Assembly: GCF_001613065.1 (NCBI RefSeq)
Contig: NZ_BDBQ01000010.1
Location: 1-64,000 of the forward strand
Direction of reading: 5' to 3'
Source: Nocardia miyunensis NBRC 108239
GTDB taxonomy: Bacteria; Actinomycetota; Actinomycetes; Mycobacteriales; Mycobacteriaceae
DNA: 64,000 nt
Part shown: one piece after another, positions 19,246-27,425 of the stretch
Position numbering within the stretch: the first letter of the stretch is position 1
How the letters are laid out: every line of letters begins with the position of its first letter
Made by a program: the position numbers and the translations under genes
The notes under the pieces: model-generated
The model's input: the letters and a program-made list of their open reading frames with translations, nothing else
The model's database searches: none
What the model was told of the DNA's origin: nothing

Positions 19246-19995
19246 CTATCTCGGACGAATCTCGATACCGTCCAGCAAACGATTCAGGCCATAGTCGAAC
19301 GCACCGTCGGGATCGCCGGGGGCCTGATAGGCCTGACCGACCGTGGCGCCCACCCGGCTCGACAGCGGATAGTCCGCCTCGGGCATGACCTGCGTCAGCA
19401 GCGGTCCGTGCACCTCCCACCACTGCGCGTCGCTCATCTCCTCGGCACTGCGCGCGGCGGCGACGGCCATGCGGGCGTTCCCAGTGGCGAATTCGGACAG
19501 CACCGCGATGACGCGATCCATCTCCAGATCGTCGAATCCGGCGCCGTCGAGTGCGGCGAGCTGGCGTTCGAATCGGCGAATCCGGCCCGGCCCGAGCACC
19601 TGACGCCACGGCGGCACCTCCAGCAGCCAGGGGTGGGCCAGGAGTTCGGCGCGCACCGCGCGCGCTATCGCCGCCATGCGGTCGCGTACCGGCAGGGCCG
19701 GATCGATGGGAGCGTCCTCGGCGGCGACCGCGTCGACCATGAGCATGATCAGCGCCTCCTTACCGGGGACGTAGGTGTAGAGGCTCATCGGGCGCAATCC
19801 CAGCTCGGCGGCGACCGTGCGGATGGACACCCGCTCGTAACCGTCACGGTCGGCGATCGCGATACCGGCGCGCACGACCGCGTCGACGGACACGCCCTGC
19901 CGAGGGCCGCGCGCTCGGGCCGGGGGCGGCAGCGCGTCGCGCCACAGCAGGCTCATCAGGCGAGTTGCCTGGTCGTGGGCCGATTCATCGGTCAC
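19246..19995 (-). CDS. TetR/AcrR family regulator with TetR_C-type ligand domain
   Basis: 249 residues from the GTG at 19995, which has AGGAG 8 nt upstream; nine further codons are open. The HTH is SIRTVAAELGLRPMSLYTYV (about residues 59-78), and the C-terminal domain resembles the tetracycline-repressor-type (LLAHPWLLEVPPW and so on). Transcribed divergently from the SNF2 gene with a paired operator between them, so it probably represses itself and the helicase operon. Ligand unknown. Confidence 0.88.
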   Translation of the reverse strand: MTDESAHDQATRLMSLLWRDALPPPARARGPRQGVSVDAVVRAGIAIADRDGYERVSIRTVAAELGLRPMSLYTYVPGKEALIMLMVDAVAAEDAPIDPALPVRDRMAAIARAVRAELLAHPWLLEVPPWRQVLGPGRIRRFERQLAALDGAGFDDLEMDRVIAVLSEFATGNARMAVAAARSAEEMSDAQWWEVHGPLLTQVMPEADYPLSSRVGATVGQAYQAPGDPDGAFDYGLNRLLDGIEIRPR

Positions 19996-20016
19996 GGCGC
20001 TACTCCTGGAATTTCG

Positions 20017-20054
20017 GTACACTGTACGGCGTTACTCTACACCGTACGATGTAC
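20017..20054. promoter_or_regulatory. Paired TetR operator in the TetR/SNF2 divergent promoter
   Basis: GTACACTGTACGGCG at 20017-20031 reappears inverted as CACCGTACGATGTAC at 20040-20054 (12 of 15 positions match), separated by 8 bp. Each half-site is itself near-palindromic around GTAC. Symmetry and position make this the likely binding site of the adjacent TetR protein. Confidence 0.65.
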
Positions 20055-20074
20055 GCCGATAAGGGAGGCATCCC

Positions 20075-21853
20075 CTGCCCGCCACTCACGCCACCTATCT
20101 ACCGGATCGGCACATGTTCGCGCTGTGGACCTGGACCGGACGTCATCCCGGCCCGGCACCTACCGGATCGGGCGAGCCGGACCGGATCGCGCTGGCGATT
20201 CCCTCGACCACGGGCGATATCGCCGTCGCACACGTCGACTGCACGCTGGTCGAGCCGGATCACCTCACCCTGGCGCGACGTACCCCGTCCGTGCGCGCCT
20301 GGCGCGCGGCTCTGGAGGGCCGCGCGAACGCCAACGACCTGCCGCCCGCCGCGCACGCGGTGCCGAATGCCACTGGGACCGGGATCATTTCGGCCGACCG
20401 GGCGCTGCGCGCGCTCAGCGACGCGGTGGCGGTCGGCGCGGAACTCGACACGATGCTGCGAGCGCGTCTGCGGCCTTACCAGGCCCGCGGCATCGCCTGG
20501 TTGCGGGAGACCACGGCCGTGCACGGCGGCGCGGTACTCGCCGACGAGATGGGCCTCGGAAAGACCCTGCAGGCCATCGGATTTCTGCTCGGGCGGGCGG
20601 ACGGTCCGCAGCTCGTACTGTGCCCGACCTCGCTGGTGAGCAACTGGGTGCACGAGATCGAACGTTTCGCGCCGAGTCTGCGGCCGGTGGCCTGGCGCGG
20701 AGGCGAGCCGCCCGCCGCCGCGTCGGATCTCGTCGTGATCGCGGGTTATCCGACGTTGCGCGGGCATGCCGTGTCGCTGAGCGAACCTAATTGGGCCACA
20801 GTGATATTCGATGAGGCGCAGGTGCTGAAGAACCCACGCACCCAGGTCGCGAAGGCCGCGCGCTCGCTCCCGGCACAGGCGCGAGTCGCGCTGACCGGAA
20901 CACCGGTGGAGAACCATCTCGACGAGTTGTGGGCACTGCTCAATCTCGTTGTGCCCCGGGCATTCACGCATCGGGCGCAGTTCCGGCGACGGTTCGTGCG
21001 GCCGATCCACGAGGGTTCGGCCGAGGCGGCGCTACGCCTGCGGGACGCCCTCGAGCCGATCGTGCTGACCCGCAAGAAGTCTCAGGTGGCCGCGGCGCTG
21101 CCGCCCAAGATCCACTGCGATCTGATCTGCGATCTCACCGACGAGCAGGCGCGGCTGTACGACGAGTTGCTCGACCGCGCCGAGGCCGAGGGTTTCGGCA
21201 GCGGTGTCCAGCGGCATTCGCGCGTGCTGGCAGTGCTCACCGCGCTCGGTCAGGTGTGCAATCACCCCGGTCTGATCTCCGGCGATCTCGGCGAATTATC
21301 CGGGCGCTCCGGGAAATTCGATGTCTGCGCGGACATCCTGGCCAACAACGTCGAACTCGGCGACCCGACGCTGGTATTCACCCGGTTCCGGCGCACCGGC
21401 GAGGTGCTGGTGCGGCACTGCGCCGAACGTCTCGGCGTCACCGCACCGTTCTTCCACGGCGGGCTCGGTACCGACGAGCGCGCGCGGATCGTCACCCGGT
21501 TCCAGTCGCCCGACGGGCCGCCGGTGCTGATCCTGAGCCTGCGCGCGGCGGGCACCGGGCTCACGCTCACCCGCGCGGCGAATGTGATCCATTACGACCG
21601 CTGGTGGAATCCGGCCGTCGAGGCGCAGGCATCCGATCGCGCCCACCGCATCGGGCAGACCCGCACGGTCACCGTCACCACCCTGACCACCGGAACGACA
21701 GTCGAGGAACACATCGCGGCCATGCACGACCGCAAATCCGCGTTGGCCGACCTCACCTCCGATGCCGACTCCGACACCAGCGCGGTCGCCGCTCTGGCCC
21801 GCCTGGACGACGACCGCCTGCTCACCACCCTGCGCCGGAAGCGAGGCAATTGA
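20075..21853 (+). CDS. SNF2-family (DEAD-like) helicase
   Basis: 592 residues if translation begins at the CTG at 20075. That codon lies 6 nt after AAGGGAGG, is the only candidate between an in-frame stop (20060) and the first ATG (20114), and yields PATHATYLPDRHMFALW, similar in shape to the HGTW-start of related helicases. Motifs: ADEMGLGKTLQ (I), IFDEAQVLKN (II, DEAQ), ALTGTPVENHLDELW (III), FHGGLGTDERARIV and QASDRAHRIGQTRTV (VI). An ATP-driven DNA translocase. Its stop lies one base before the ATG of the SWIM gene. Confidence 0.9.
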   Translation: MPATHATYLPDRHMFALWTWTGRHPGPAPTGSGEPDRIALAIPSTTGDIAVAHVDCTLVEPDHLTLARRTPSVRAWRAALEGRANANDLPPAAHAVPNATGTGIISADRALRALSDAVAVGAELDTMLRARLRPYQARGIAWLRETTAVHGGAVLADEMGLGKTLQAIGFLLGRADGPQLVLCPTSLVSNWVHEIERFAPSLRPVAWRGGEPPAAASDLVVIAGYPTLRGHAVSLSEPNWATVIFDEAQVLKNPRTQVAKAARSLPAQARVALTGTPVENHLDELWALLNLVVPRAFTHRAQFRRRFVRPIHEGSAEAALRLRDALEPIVLTRKKSQVAAALPPKIHCDLICDLTDEQARLYDELLDRAEAEGFGSGVQRHSRVLAVLTALGQVCNHPGLISGDLGELSGRSGKFDVCADILANNVELGDPTLVFTRFRRTGEVLVRHCAERLGVTAPFFHGGLGTDERARIVTRFQSPDGPPVLILSLRAAGTGLTLTRAANVIHYDRWWNPAVEAQASDRAHRIGQTRTVTVTTLTTGTTVEEHIAAMHDRKSALADLTSDADSDTSAVAALARLDDDRLLTTLRRKRGN

Positions 21854-21854
21854 C

Positions 21855-22412
21855 ATGCCCGACAACGAATTCGGCTACACCGCGTGGGGCATGGACTGGG
21901 TCCGCCTGGCCGAACCCCTGCACACCACCCGCCCCGACCCCCTCCTCCCCCGCGCCCGCAGCATCGCCCGCAACAACGGCGTACACACCGAAATCGACGG
22001 CACCGCAATCCGAGCCGGCATCCACCGAGGCGCCCAGGCCTCGATCACCTACCTGGAATTAACCCCGTTGTCCCCCAGCACGATCACGGCGATAACCACC
22101 CTGATCCCCAAGGGAACAGTAGAACTCGACGACGAAACACACGCATCCCTGCGCACCGCCGGAATCGCCACCGCCCCCACCGTCCACCTCACCGACTGCT
22201 CCTGCACAGCCCGCACTCCCCGCTGCCTCCACCTGCTGGCGACTTGCTACGCCGTGGCCCGACAGATCGACGAAAACCCGTGGCTGGCACTGGATCTCCA
22301 GGGATATCGCAGTTCCACGGCCAGTCGGTCAGAGCCGAGCGACACCCCCGCGGCCCGGTGGACCCCCATCGCATCTCTCGATCCCGCAACATTTTTCGGA
22401 ATCATCCCGTAG
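21855..22412 (+). CDS. SWIM zinc-finger domain protein
   Basis: 185 residues from ATG 21855, one base after the SNF2 stop, so the two genes are translationally coupled. The zinc site is DCSCTARTPRCLHLLATCYA (CxC...CxH), the SWIM signature for DNA or protein binding. SNF2 helicases and SWIM proteins commonly occur as neighbours and probably form one complex acting on DNA. The first part (WVRLAEPLHTTRPDP) is conserved in such partners. Confidence 0.85.
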   Translation: MPDNEFGYTAWGMDWVRLAEPLHTTRPDPLLPRARSIARNNGVHTEIDGTAIRAGIHRGAQASITYLELTPLSPSTITAITTLIPKGTVELDDETHASLRTAGIATAPTVHLTDCSCTARTPRCLHLLATCYAVARQIDENPWLALDLQGYRSSTASRSEPSDTPAARWTPIASLDPATFFGIIP

Positions 22413-22961
22413 CGCGAGGAACCATCTGCGGATGCAGGTATCCGTCGACGGTCATGCGACGGCAACGCCCACGGTGCTGCCGCCGATAGGTAGCCGAGGA
22501 GTGTGTCTGCGGTAAATACGAACAGCCCGAAGATTCGGACGCGCGGGAACAGCAACGGCATTCGGCATCCGAACCATCGGATGGCAGCGATGCGTGGAGG
22601 GACAGCATCTACCAGGAATTTCACAGAAATCTGCCGGGTGACGCCGTTCGGGTCGACATAGGTTACCGTGTGGGCAGTCTGAAGGGAGGGAGATTCCGAT
22701 GTCACTGAATGTGGATCGAGGCAGTCCCTCCGCGCCGCCGTTGCGTCACAATCGAAATGCGAGACGGTAGCCGATCGCACTCGCAGGCTTCGGAGTCGCA
22801 GGGGGTGTCCATTCGGCGGTCCGATGACCCAGGGGGCCATCACCAACACGAAAGCGGATGCGCCGCAACGTGAGACGCCGACCCAAGACCCGCGAGTTCC
22901 GCCGCGCACCGAAGAGTGCTGGTCGAAGCCATCGACCGTAAACAGTGAGGAGAGAGGACAT
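22413..22961. other. Intergenic region upstream of the type VII cassettes
   Basis: 549 bp without an established gene. The minus strand at about 22480-22690 reads through a hydrophobic peptide (IFGLFVFTADTLLGYL) after TVTYVDPNGVTRQISVKFL, which could be the remains of a small membrane protein but has no clear start and runs into out-of-frame sequence. A 23-codon ORF with a good ribosome-binding site lies at 22699. The promoter of the WXG100 operon must be here. Confidence 0.4.
22699..22770 (+). CDS. Possible 23-residue small ORF
   Basis: ATG at 22699 with GAAGGGAGGGAG ending 6 nt upstream, the strongest Shine-Dalgarno in this region, encoding a peptide beginning MSLNVDRGSPSAPP, rich in Arg and Pro, and ending in TAG. 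It could be a leader peptide for the downstream secretion operon or chance. No homologue is known to me. Confidence 0.3.
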   Translation: MSLNVDRGSPSAPPLRHNRNARR

Positions 22962-23285
22962 ATGCCGGAAGCAACGTCGTTCACGATGGTTCCCGAGACG
23001 GTGCGCGCGGCAGGTACCTACGTCCAGCAAACCGCCGAGGCACTGGTATCCGGGGTGCACAATGCCGACAGCGAAGTGCAGGGTCTGACCGCCACCTGGA
23101 AGGGCGCGGCCGCCGACGCCTACGTCGCGGGCTGGGAGGAAACCCGCAAAGCCGCCCTCGAAGTCCTCGACGCCTTGCACACCATGGCCGACCTGCTCGG
23201 CGTCACCGCTGCCAGCATCACCGACCAGGACACCACCCGCGCTACAGCCACCGCCCAGCGTGTCTCGTCCCTCGACCTGCCGTAA
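22962..23285 (+). CDS. WXG100-family (ESAT-6-like) protein A
   Basis: 107 residues after GAGGAGAGAGGAC. Helical hairpin protein with the turn motif TWKGAAADAYVAGW (W46-x-G48) and a helix before it (FTMVPETVRAAGTYVQQTAE). Such proteins pair with a partner and are exported by type VII (ESX) systems or escort effectors. It is the first gene of the cassette; the next gene starts 12 bp later. Its last 13 codons are repeated at 25556-25596. The frame is open upstream to 22824 but the start chosen has the ribosome-binding site. Confidence 0.88.
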   Translation: MPEATSFTMVPETVRAAGTYVQQTAEALVSGVHNADSEVQGLTATWKGAAADAYVAGWEETRKAALEVLDALHTMADLLGVTAASITDQDTTRATATAQRVSSLDLP

Positions 23286-23297
23286 GGAGCACCGCAC

Positions 23298-23600
23298 ATG
23301 AGCGACCCCGACCGCGGATACAGCGTCGACCTGGACCACCTGGACACCGTGACCGCCCGCATCGCGGGCCTACACGGATTCATCACCGAAAGCCTCACCG
23401 GCCTGGCCTCGAGAATCGCCGCCACACACCAAGATTGGACCGGCGCGGCAGCGGACAAGCACGCCGAGGCACACCGCGAATGGATGAAAGCCGCCGGCGA
23501 AGCCCGCGACGGCATCGAGGCCATGCACGCCGCCGCCCAGGCAGCGCACACCGCCTACACCGACGCCATCGCCGCCAACCGCCGCACGCTGGGAATCTGA
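23298..23600 (+). CDS. WXG100-family protein B1
   Basis: 100 residues; AAGGAG precedes the ATG. Two helices around the DWTGAAADKHAEAHREW turn (W47-x-G49), the WXG hallmark. It differs from the copy at 25609 at only about ten residues. It probably dimerises with the N-terminal helical domain of the effector encoded 3 bp downstream, or with WXG100 protein A, for recognition by an ESX ATPase. Confidence 0.88.
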   Translation: MSDPDRGYSVDLDHLDTVTARIAGLHGFITESLTGLASRIAATHQDWTGAAADKHAEAHREWMKAAGEARDGIEAMHAAAQAAHTAYTDAIAANRRTLGI

Positions 23601-23603
23601 TCC

Positions 23604-25064
23604 GTGACCACGATCGACGTCCAGCCATCCATCTACTACACCGCCGCCGACGCCCTGCACACCTCGGCGGTCAATCTGTACAACGCGTTCGACGGCCGTG
23701 CCGATGCCCTCGATCAATGCGGATCCATGGCCGGGTCGTACGACGAGGCCCGATCCTGGGCCGCGTCGTACGACGCCAACTCGCATCAGGCACTACAGAC
23801 GATGTTCTCGCTCGCGTACACCATGGACACCTACGCGGGCGCGCTGCGCACACTCGGCTACAACCACCAGGTTGCGGACTGGAACGCCACCACCGGCGAC
23901 AAAGGGGCCGCGCCCGTCCGGCCCGCCGATCCGCTTCCGGCCGTGCTGATGTGCCGCAAGTCGCCGCCCTCGGCGGGCGGGCCCGGTAACGGCCTCTCGG
24001 ACGCGATCCACCTCGCCGAGAAGGTCGGTATCACCATCCCGGACGGCGACCTGGGCAAGCTCGGCTCGATCGCAGATGTGTGGACCGCCATGCACGACGA
24101 TCACGCGATCAACGGCCTGGCCGACGGAATCGGCCGCATCATCACCTCGGTATCGCTGGTCAAATCCCCCGAAGCCGCACAAGTGGTCGAAGACCTGCAA
24201 GCGATGAAACTCTCGGCGAACACGATCGTCGAGGGGTGCTCCGATATCGCCCAGTCCTGCCACACCCACCACGACGATTTGAACGACTTGCGGGAGAAGC
24301 TGAAAAAACAGCTCGAAGACCTCGCGAAAGACCTCATCGAACAAGAAGCGATCACCCTCGCTATCGGCGTTGCCGCGTCATTTCTGACCTTCGGCGCGGG
24401 TGCGGTGGTCGCTGCCGCGCGCACCGCACAATTGGTAGAAAAATTCGCCAAACCCATCCGGGAAATGGTCACCGTCTGGAGAGACGCCCGGAAAGCGAAA
24501 AAAGCGATCAAAGCCGAACAGAAGCTAGCCGCCGAGCAGAAGAAAATGGCGGAGATGGAGCAGCGAATCCAGAAGAACGCTCAGGACTGGCTCACCAACG
24601 GCGGTAAGGAGATGACCCAAGAAGAGTATTGGACGTTATCGAAAGGCCCCGGTGAGGATCTGGTGAACGCGCTCCGTCGCGGCGAAAAGCTCACCCCTGA
24701 ACAGCAAAAAAAGTTCGACATCATCGACAGCGCCATGAGCAAGGCTCCAGTGCATGCCGGGCCTGTGCGCCGAGATATCGAGCTGACCGCCGACGAACTC
24801 AAGAACATCAAACCGGGGGAATCGTGGACGGGTAACGGATTCATGAATTCATCCACCAACCCCGCCGGAGTTAATAGCGGAGCCCTGGAGAATACCACGA
24901 ATACCACATTTCAGATCACATCGAAGACCGGTCGCGATGTCTCCCAATACGGTGGGACACCCGATGAAGTGGCATTCAGAATGCCCACACATTTCTATGT
25001 GGACAAGAAATATCCTGATCCGAGAAATCCAGCCCGCACTATTATTCACCTGATCGAAAAGTAG
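23604..25064 (+). CDS. Type VII secreted effector with C-terminal ADP-ribosyltransferase-like domain, copy 1
   Basis: 486 residues, GTG start 3 bp after the WXG100 gene. Residues 1-95 are a WXG/LXG-like helical targeting domain (TIDVQPSIYYTAADALHTSA); 110-240 is a conserved linker with HHDDLNDLREKLKKQLEDL; 249-273 is a hydrophobic segment (ITLAIGVAASFLTFGAGAVV); 290-330 is a Lys/Glu coiled coil; and 385-486 is an ART-like toxin domain. Its presumed R-S-E elements are VRR (389-390), NSST (415-418) and PDE (453-455), with GRDVSQYGG just before. The first Glu of a canonical ExE pair is Pro, so catalysis may differ or be lost. Codon use becomes more AT-rich toward the 3' end. Role as a toxin is inferred. 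Confidence 0.75.
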   Translation: MTTIDVQPSIYYTAADALHTSAVNLYNAFDGRADALDQCGSMAGSYDEARSWAASYDANSHQALQTMFSLAYTMDTYAGALRTLGYNHQVADWNATTGDKGAAPVRPADPLPAVLMCRKSPPSAGGPGNGLSDAIHLAEKVGITIPDGDLGKLGSIADVWTAMHDDHAINGLADGIGRIITSVSLVKSPEAAQVVEDLQAMKLSANTIVEGCSDIAQSCHTHHDDLNDLREKLKKQLEDLAKDLIEQEAITLAIGVAASFLTFGAGAVVAAARTAQLVEKFAKPIREMVTVWRDARKAKKAIKAEQKLAAEQKKMAEMEQRIQKNAQDWLTNGGKEMTQEEYWTLSKGPGEDLVNALRRGEKLTPEQQKKFDIIDSAMSKAPVHAGPVRRDIELTADELKNIKPGESWTGNGFMNSSTNPAGVNSGALENTTNTTFQITSKTGRDVSQYGGTPDEVAFRMPTHFYVDKKYPDPRNPARTIIHLIEK

Positions 25065-25076
25065 AAAGAAAAGACG

Positions 25077-25505
25077 ATGCCGAAAAGGATAGGTCGATTC
25101 ACGTTCCACAGCCGGGAGGAAAGCGAAAAACTGGGCCTGATCCCCAGCGATGCCGAACTGGAGGCCGCCCGCGCGGAAATGGCCGAGTTCATGGCGCGAG
25201 GTGAGGCCATGCCGCCCCGCACGGACCCCCCAGGGATGGGATGGGGACAGAAGTACTACATCGATGACCTGACCGGGACCGAATTCGAGGGCTGGACCCG
25301 CGACCCGGCCACCGACACCTGGCGCGATGCCCACGGCCGCCCCGCCCACGACGAGAACGGCCAGCGCATCCGATACCCCGAGGACGCCGCCCGCCCAGTC
25401 CAGGCACCAGGCGATGAACCGCGGCCGGTCACCCCGACATCGTCCGCACCCGAGCAGCCGGACACCGGCAAGGACGACAGCGGCGGAATGTCCTTTCGTA
25501 TTTGA
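25077..25505 (+). CDS. Cassette small protein D1 (candidate immunity or accessory protein)
   Basis: 142 residues, 12 bp after effector 1. It begins MPKRIGRFTFHSREESEKLG, has a central TGTEFEGWTRD motif and ends in a disordered P/D-rich tail closing with DDSGGMSFRI. The copy after effector 2 shares the opening MPK-IG, the DGTEYEQWAKD core and the GGISFHI tail, while the middle has drifted. Position downstream of a toxin suggests an immunity protein, but a secreted partner or chaperone is equally possible. No database family is recognised. Confidence 0.7.
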   Translation: MPKRIGRFTFHSREESEKLGLIPSDAELEAARAEMAEFMARGEAMPPRTDPPGMGWGQKYYIDDLTGTEFEGWTRDPATDTWRDAHGRPAHDENGQRIRYPEDAARPVQAPGDEPRPVTPTSSAPEQPDTGKDDSGGMSFRI

Positions 25506-25555
25506 GCTGGAATCCCAACTCCGACAACGGCATTCGCGCTGGATCCCCCGCGCGG

Positions 25556-25596
25556 CAGCCACCGCCCAGCGTGTCTCGTCCCTCGACCTGCCGTAA
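25556..25596 (+). pseudogene. 3' remnant of a WXG100 gene at the duplication junction
   Basis: From 25556 the sequence matches 23245 onward: the last 13 codons of WXG100 protein A (TAQRVSSLDLP and stop) and the following AAGGAG spacer, all at a constant offset of 2311 bp. Upstream of 25556 the sequence is instead the tail of the preceding unit. This marks the tandem-duplication breakpoint. Confidence 0.8.
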
Positions 25597-25608
25597 GGAG
25601 CACCGCAG

Positions 25609-25911
25609 ATGAGCGACCCGGATCGCGGATACAGCGTCGACCTGGACCACCTGGACGCGGTGACCGCGCGCATCGCGGGCTTGCACGGCTTCATCACCGA
25701 CAGCCTGTCCGGCCTGGATTCGAGAATCGCCGCCGCACACCAGGATTGGACCGGCGCGGCGGCGGACAAGCACGCCGAGGCACACCGCGAATGGATGAAA
25801 GCGGCCACCGAGGCCCGCGACGGCATCGAGGCCATGCGCGCCGCCGCCAAGACCGCACATACCTCCTACACCGACGCCATCACCGCCAACCGCAAAACCC
25901 TCGGAATCTGA
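25609..25911 (+). CDS. WXG100-family protein B2
   Basis: 100 residues with AAGGAG upstream, a close copy of the gene at 23298 (same length, offset 2311 bp). The turn is QDWTGAAADKHAEAHREW. It has no accompanying full WXG100-A gene, so in this second cassette it would work with effector 2 alone or borrow protein A from the first. Confidence 0.88.
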   Translation: MSDPDRGYSVDLDHLDAVTARIAGLHGFITDSLSGLDSRIAAAHQDWTGAAADKHAEAHREWMKAATEARDGIEAMRAAAKTAHTSYTDAITANRKTLGI

Positions 25912-25914
25912 CGC

Positions 25915-27405
25915 GTGACCACGATCGACGTCCAGCCGTCCATCTACTACACCGCCGCCTCGGCCCTACACACCTCGGCGGTGAACTTGTACAACGCGTT
26001 CGACAACCGCTCCGATGCGCTCGATCAATGCGGATCCATGGCCGGATCCTACGCCGAAGCCCGATCCTGGGCAGCTGGGTACGACGCCAACGCGCACCAG
26101 GCACTGCAAACGATGTTCACGCTCGCGGAGACCATGGACGCCTACGCGGGCACACTGCGCACCATCGGCTACAACCACCAGCTCGCGGACTGGAACGCCA
26201 CCACCGGCACCAAGGGGGACGTGCCGGTCAAACCCACCGACCCGCTTCCAGCGGTGCTTATGTGCCGCAAACCGCCGCCCTCAGCGGGCGGGCCCGGCAA
26301 TGGCCTGTCCGACGCGATCCATCTCGCCGAGAAGGTCGGCATCACTATCCCGGACGGCGACCTGGACAAGCTCTCCTCGATCGCGGGCACCTGGACCGCC
26401 ATGCAGACCGATCAGGCGATCAGCGGACTCGCTGACGGCATCAGCCGCATTATCTCCTCGGTATCACTGGTCAAATCCCCCGAAGCAACACAGATAGTCG
26501 AAGACCTGCAAGGGATGAAACTCTCGGCAACTACGATCGCCGAGGGGTGCGGCGAGATCGCTCAATCCTGCCATTCCCACCACGACGATTTGAACGACCT
26601 TCGGGAGAAGCTGAAAAAACAGCTCGAAGACCTCGCGAAAGACCTCATCGAACAAGAAGCGATCACCCTCGCTATCGGCGTTGCCGCATCATTCCTCACG
26701 TTCGGCGCGGGCGCGGTAATCGCCGCCGCCCGCACCGCGCAACTGGTAGAGAAATTCGCCACCCCCATCCGGGAAATGGTCACCGTATGGATAAAGGCCG
26801 GGAAAGCGAAGAAGGAATACGACGCAACAAAAACGCTCGCAGGGGCAGCCAAGCGAGACCGTGACCTCGCGGCGCGGATCAAAAAGGCCGAAGCGGACGC
26901 GAAGAAGGAAGAGAAACCGCCCGCCAAGCCCGCCAACACCCGGCCCGCTGGCTGGACCAACGCAGACGAGACTGCCGTGCGGGACTGGACCGGCGGCGGA
27001 TGCAAAGACATCCAAGAGGCTCTGCGCGCCGACAAGCCACTGACACACGATCAGCAAGCCCGGCTCGACGCCGTCAATACCGCGATGAACAAGTGCCCCG
27101 TCAGTACAGGATGGAAGGTGCGCGGCACACACGTGCCAGACGATGTCCTCGAGACATACCAAGAAGGCGCAACGATCGCCGACAAAGGCCTAACCGCATC
27201 CTCACACACCAAGGAGGGCGCATACTTGGGTGGGAACAACGACGTCGAAATGCATATCTTTTCGAAGTCCGGCCGAGACGTATCTCAGGTCTCGCACGCC
27301 GGAGCACATGAAGAAGAAGTTTTGTTCAAGCAAAAAACGCCCATGAAGGTATTGAAACGCCAAGATATCGGAGGCCGAACCATTCTCTATCTTGAAGAGA
27401 TGTAA
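25915..27405 (+). CDS. Type VII secreted effector with C-terminal mono-ADP-ribosyltransferase domain, copy 2
   Basis: 496 residues, GTG start. Residues 1-295 are almost identical to copy 1 (targeting helices, linker, hydrophobic segment 249-272). A different Lys/Glu/Pro-rich linker (296-345) leads into an ART domain at about 345-496 with all three R-S-E elements: KVRGTHVP (R403), GLTASSHTK (S429-S430) and HEEEVLF (E466-x-E468). This is the canonical layout of arginine-type or actin-type ADP-ribosyltransferase exotoxins. A 5' block around 26580-26690 is nearly identical in DNA to copy 1, showing recent duplication or gene conversion. Target unknown. Confidence 0.8.
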   Translation: MTTIDVQPSIYYTAASALHTSAVNLYNAFDNRSDALDQCGSMAGSYAEARSWAAGYDANAHQALQTMFTLAETMDAYAGTLRTIGYNHQLADWNATTGTKGDVPVKPTDPLPAVLMCRKPPPSAGGPGNGLSDAIHLAEKVGITIPDGDLDKLSSIAGTWTAMQTDQAISGLADGISRIISSVSLVKSPEATQIVEDLQGMKLSATTIAEGCGEIAQSCHSHHDDLNDLREKLKKQLEDLAKDLIEQEAITLAIGVAASFLTFGAGAVIAAARTAQLVEKFATPIREMVTVWIKAGKAKKEYDATKTLAGAAKRDRDLAARIKKAEADAKKEEKPPAKPANTRPAGWTNADETAVRDWTGGGCKDIQEALRADKPLTHDQQARLDAVNTAMNKCPVSTGWKVRGTHVPDDVLETYQEGATIADKGLTASSHTKEGAYLGGNNDVEMHIFSKSGRDVSQVSHAGAHEEEVLFKQKTPMKVLKRQDIGGRTILYLEEM

Positions 27406-27425
27406 CGCACAAAAAGGAGTCTTTC

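Noticed and set aside
22247..22984. 245-codon minus-strand ORF before the toxin cassettes
   Set aside because: Part of it is hydrophobic and protein-like, but it spans the SWIM gene end and the WXG100 start, lacks a plausible start, and matches no family.
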